Assembly (NCBI GenBank): GCA_001657315.1
Contig: LYSV01000005.1
Span: forward strand, 47,926 to 111,925
Origin: Flammeovirgaceae bacterium BBD 1991-12
Lineage (GTDB): Bacteria > Bacteroidota > Bacteroidia > Cytophagales > Cyclobacteriaceae
Direction of reading: 5' to 3'
Length of the DNA stretch: 64,000 bases
A model generated the notes under the pieces. It made no database searches. It worked only from the letters and a program-made list of their open reading frames with translations, and was not told the origin of the DNA. Within the stretch, counting starts at the first letter, position 1; each line of letters begins with the position of its first letter. Shown here piece after piece: positions 62,149 to 64,000 of the stretch. The position numbers and the translations under genes were made by a program.

Positions 62149-64000
62149 GTGCGTTATATTACGTTTTCCTTCCTGATGATTTCATCGGTTTTGGGTTATG
62201 CACAAGACCGCATGGATTCCATGATCACTACGGTGCTAACAAGCAGTGACCCTACTTCTACAGATGTCAACGCCTATAATGAAATCATCAAACACCTGAT
62301 ACGCCAATATCCTGACAGTGCCAAACTTTTCATTGATCGACTGGCAGGAGCAGAACAATCTGATGACTATACGAGGATAATGGCTAAGAGATGGTTGGGA
62401 GAGTACTACGACCAGCTTTCGTCCTTTGATTCCGCTATTGTTTGTTTTGAGCAAATGCTTGACATCGCGCAGGCCTCAGGATATGACAGCCTTAAGGCTA
62501 AGGCTTTTTATGAACTAGGCTCCACCAATATTTACCTTGGTAATATGCCGGAAGCAAAAGAAAACCTTACAGAGGCATTGGATCTTTATGAAAGAATGAA
62601 CCATTCAATAGGTGTGCAGGATGCAATGTACACATTGGCAGTTGTATACATGTATGAAGAAAAATATGAACTGGCGCTAACCAGTTACCTGAGTCTGGAC
62701 ACATTGATGAGAAAGGAAGAAAATGTAGACTCCGTATTTCTGGGGAGCATATTGCATAACGTCGGATACCTCTACCGGCAAATAAAAATTTATGAAAAGG
62801 CTGAAGATTATACCCGGCAGGCACTTGCCTTTTATAATAAAGAAGATACTCGTAATAGTTATATGCTAACATACAGCCTGCTTGCCTGGATCAAAAGTGA
62901 CAAGGGCCAGTATAAGGAGGCTGAATCAGACTTTCTTGAATTGCTTGCCTATTATGAAAATACGAAAAATGAATACAGTCTGGCCGAAGTGTATTTAGGG
63001 TTGGGAACTGTGGCCAAAAGTCTGGCAAACTGTGAGAATGCCATTGTATACCTGAAAAAAGCCGAATCAATCAATCGGAGGATTGGCTCTTTTCTGAATC
63101 TTGCCACCAGTCAGAACATTATGGCCTCATGTTATGCAAGCCTTGGCTTTTACGAAGAGGCCACCAGGGCTTTTACCGAGGCCGACAAACTAGCTACTGA
63201 AAATGGGTCGCTCATACTCAAAACAGATGCAATTGCCGGCCTGGCTGAAGTAAGCTATCAGCAGGGTGACCATAAAAAGAGTAGTGAATATTATGATCAG
63301 CTTGTAACTCTAAAAGATAGTCTGAATATCAGGACTAACGAGAAGGCCGTGGAGGAGCTTGAAACAAAATACCAGAGTGAGAAGAAAGAACAGGAAATAC
63401 AGCTTCTGACTGCTCAAAATCAGCTGGCCGTACAGGAGCGGAAAAATCAGTTGTATATGTTTTCGGGGCTGTCCATAGGAATCCTGGTCATAGCCATATT
63501 TTTTTATATCCTCTACCGCAACCGCCGGAAGACGGCCAATAAGTTAAAAGAGCTGGATACGGTCAAATCCAATTTCTTTGCCAATATCTCCCATGAATTC
63601 CGCACACCGCTCACACTGATCAAGGGTCCGCTTCAGGAGCAGTTGTCCGCCAATGACCTTGATGAAAAAGAACGCAGCAACCTTGAAATTATTGACCGCA
63701 GCGCGGATCGGCTCCTGTCGCTGGTGGACCAGTTGCTGGACCTTTCCAGGCTGGAGGCCGGCAGTATGAAGCTGCAGGTACAGGCGGACTCACTTGGCCG
63801 CTGTGTGCGCACACTGGTACCGGCGTTTGAATACGCTGCAGACCAGAAACAGATCCGTTTCGAAACGGACATCCGTGTGGAAGATGACCAAAGCTGGTTC
63901 GACAGGGATGCGATAGAGAAGATAGTGGTAAACCTGCTTTCCAATGCTGTAAAGTACACCCCGGAAGAGGAGACTGTTCAATTCTCTGTATCAGCCGATG
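62149..64000 (+). CDS. TPR-containing sensor histidine kinase (partial, cut by the window edge)
   Basis: Open to the end of the window, about 617 residues visible. The start is probably the GTG at 62149, giving a signal peptide (MRYITFSFLMISS, VLGYAQ); the next ATGs (62176, 62212) would break it. Periplasmic TPR repeats (about 40-395, for example KAFYELGSTNIYLGNMPEA and GLGTVAKSLANCENAIVYL), a coiled coil, one transmembrane helix (about 436-457), the HisKA box FFANISHEFRTPLTLI with H482, and the N-box VVNLLSNAVKYTP of the ATPase domain. Similar proteins often continue with a receiver and AraC-type HTH. The ligand and target are unknown. Confidence 0.9.
   Translation, partial: MRYITFSFLMISSVLGYAQDRMDSMITTVLTSSDPTSTDVNAYNEIIKHLIRQYPDSAKLFIDRLAGAEQSDDYTRIMAKRWLGEYYDQLSSFDSAIVCFEQMLDIAQASGYDSLKAKAFYELGSTNIYLGNMPEAKENLTEALDLYERMNHSIGVQDAMYTLAVVYMYEEKYELALTSYLSLDTLMRKEENVDSVFLGSILHNVGYLYRQIKIYEKAEDYTRQALAFYNKEDTRNSYMLTYSLLAWIKSDKGQYKEAESDFLELLAYYENTKNEYSLAEVYLGLGTVAKSLANCENAIVYLKKAESINRRIGSFLNLATSQNIMASCYASLGFYEEATRAFTEADKLATENGSLILKTDAIAGLAEVSYQQGDHKKSSEYYDQLVTLKDSLNIRTNEKAVEELETKYQSEKKEQEIQLLTAQNQLAVQERKNQLYMFSGLSIGILVIAIFFYILYRNRRKTANKLKELDTVKSNFFANISHEFRTPLTLIKGPLQEQLSANDLDEKERSNLEIIDRSADRLLSLVDQLLDLSRLEAGSMKLQVQADSLGRCVRTLVPAFEYAADQKQIRFETDIRVEDDQSWFDRDAIEKIVVNLLSNAVKYTPEEETVQFSVSAD

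Overview
The window looks like chromosomal DNA of a member of the Bacteroidota, most likely class Cytophagia. The grounds are three SusC/SusD outer-membrane nutrient-uptake modules, promoters of the Bacteroidota type (TTTG, about 19 bp, TAnnTTTG) such as the one ahead of rplU, almost no Shine-Dalgarno sites, an S16 protein with an Ala/Glu-rich tail, and many lipoproteins with short lipoboxes. Assignment below class level is not possible by eye.

Layout. 1-4.6 kb: ribonucleotide reductase (nrdB-nrdA, minus strand), a small coiled-coil protein, and rplU-rpmA. 4.9-14.6 kb: SusC-SusD-lipoprotein plus a large FG-GAP/ASPIC lipoprotein. 14.6-19.8 kb: a tightly overlapping minus-strand operon (LD-carboxypeptidase, amidase, SxxK serine hydrolase, DUF1611 protein, dipeptide epimerase) that reads as a murein-peptide and D-glutamate salvage route. 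19.9-30.6 kb: two head-to-tail SusC-SusD-lipoprotein operons with related leaders and lipoproteins, probably an old duplication, with a possible regulator divergent from the second. 31.7-32.8 kb: decayed small-ORF/nucleotidyltransferase modules invaded by an inverted-repeat element. 32.8-38 kb: envelope hydrolases (GH3/beta-lactamase fusion, phosphodiester glycosidase, M14 carboxypeptidase). 38.2-45.7 kb: rhomboid protease and a 2-oxoglutarate dehydrogenase operon (sucA-sucB-two envelope genes-lpdA). 46.1-51.5 kb: rpsP-rimM-trmD and a DUF2723 membrane protein. 51.5-58.3 kb: single genes (SRPBCC, AraC regulator, SulP transporter, GT2, bactofilin, aldo/keto reductase, ATL protein). 58.3-59.6 kb: a gene-free stretch with three tandem RNA-gene-like units. 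59.5-64 kb: sodium/solute symporter, clpS, recR and the start of a TPR sensor kinase.

The most interesting find is the 58.5-59.6 kb stretch. Three diverged copies each show, in the same order and at the same spacing, a TC(T/C)C-N5-GGGA dyad near -95, a sigma-54-like -24/-12 promoter (TGGCAC-N5-TTGT in two copies), a transcribed region of about 115 nt with a hairpin whose stem changes compensate between copies, and an intrinsic terminator. This looks like a family of tandem sigma-54-dependent small RNAs, comparable in layout (not in sequence) to Qrr RNAs. All three carry GGTTAGTT, and all three SusC genes carry the complementary CTAACC, followed by AAA, a few bases before the start codon. Control of SusC translation by these RNAs is therefore a testable hypothesis; it is inference only.
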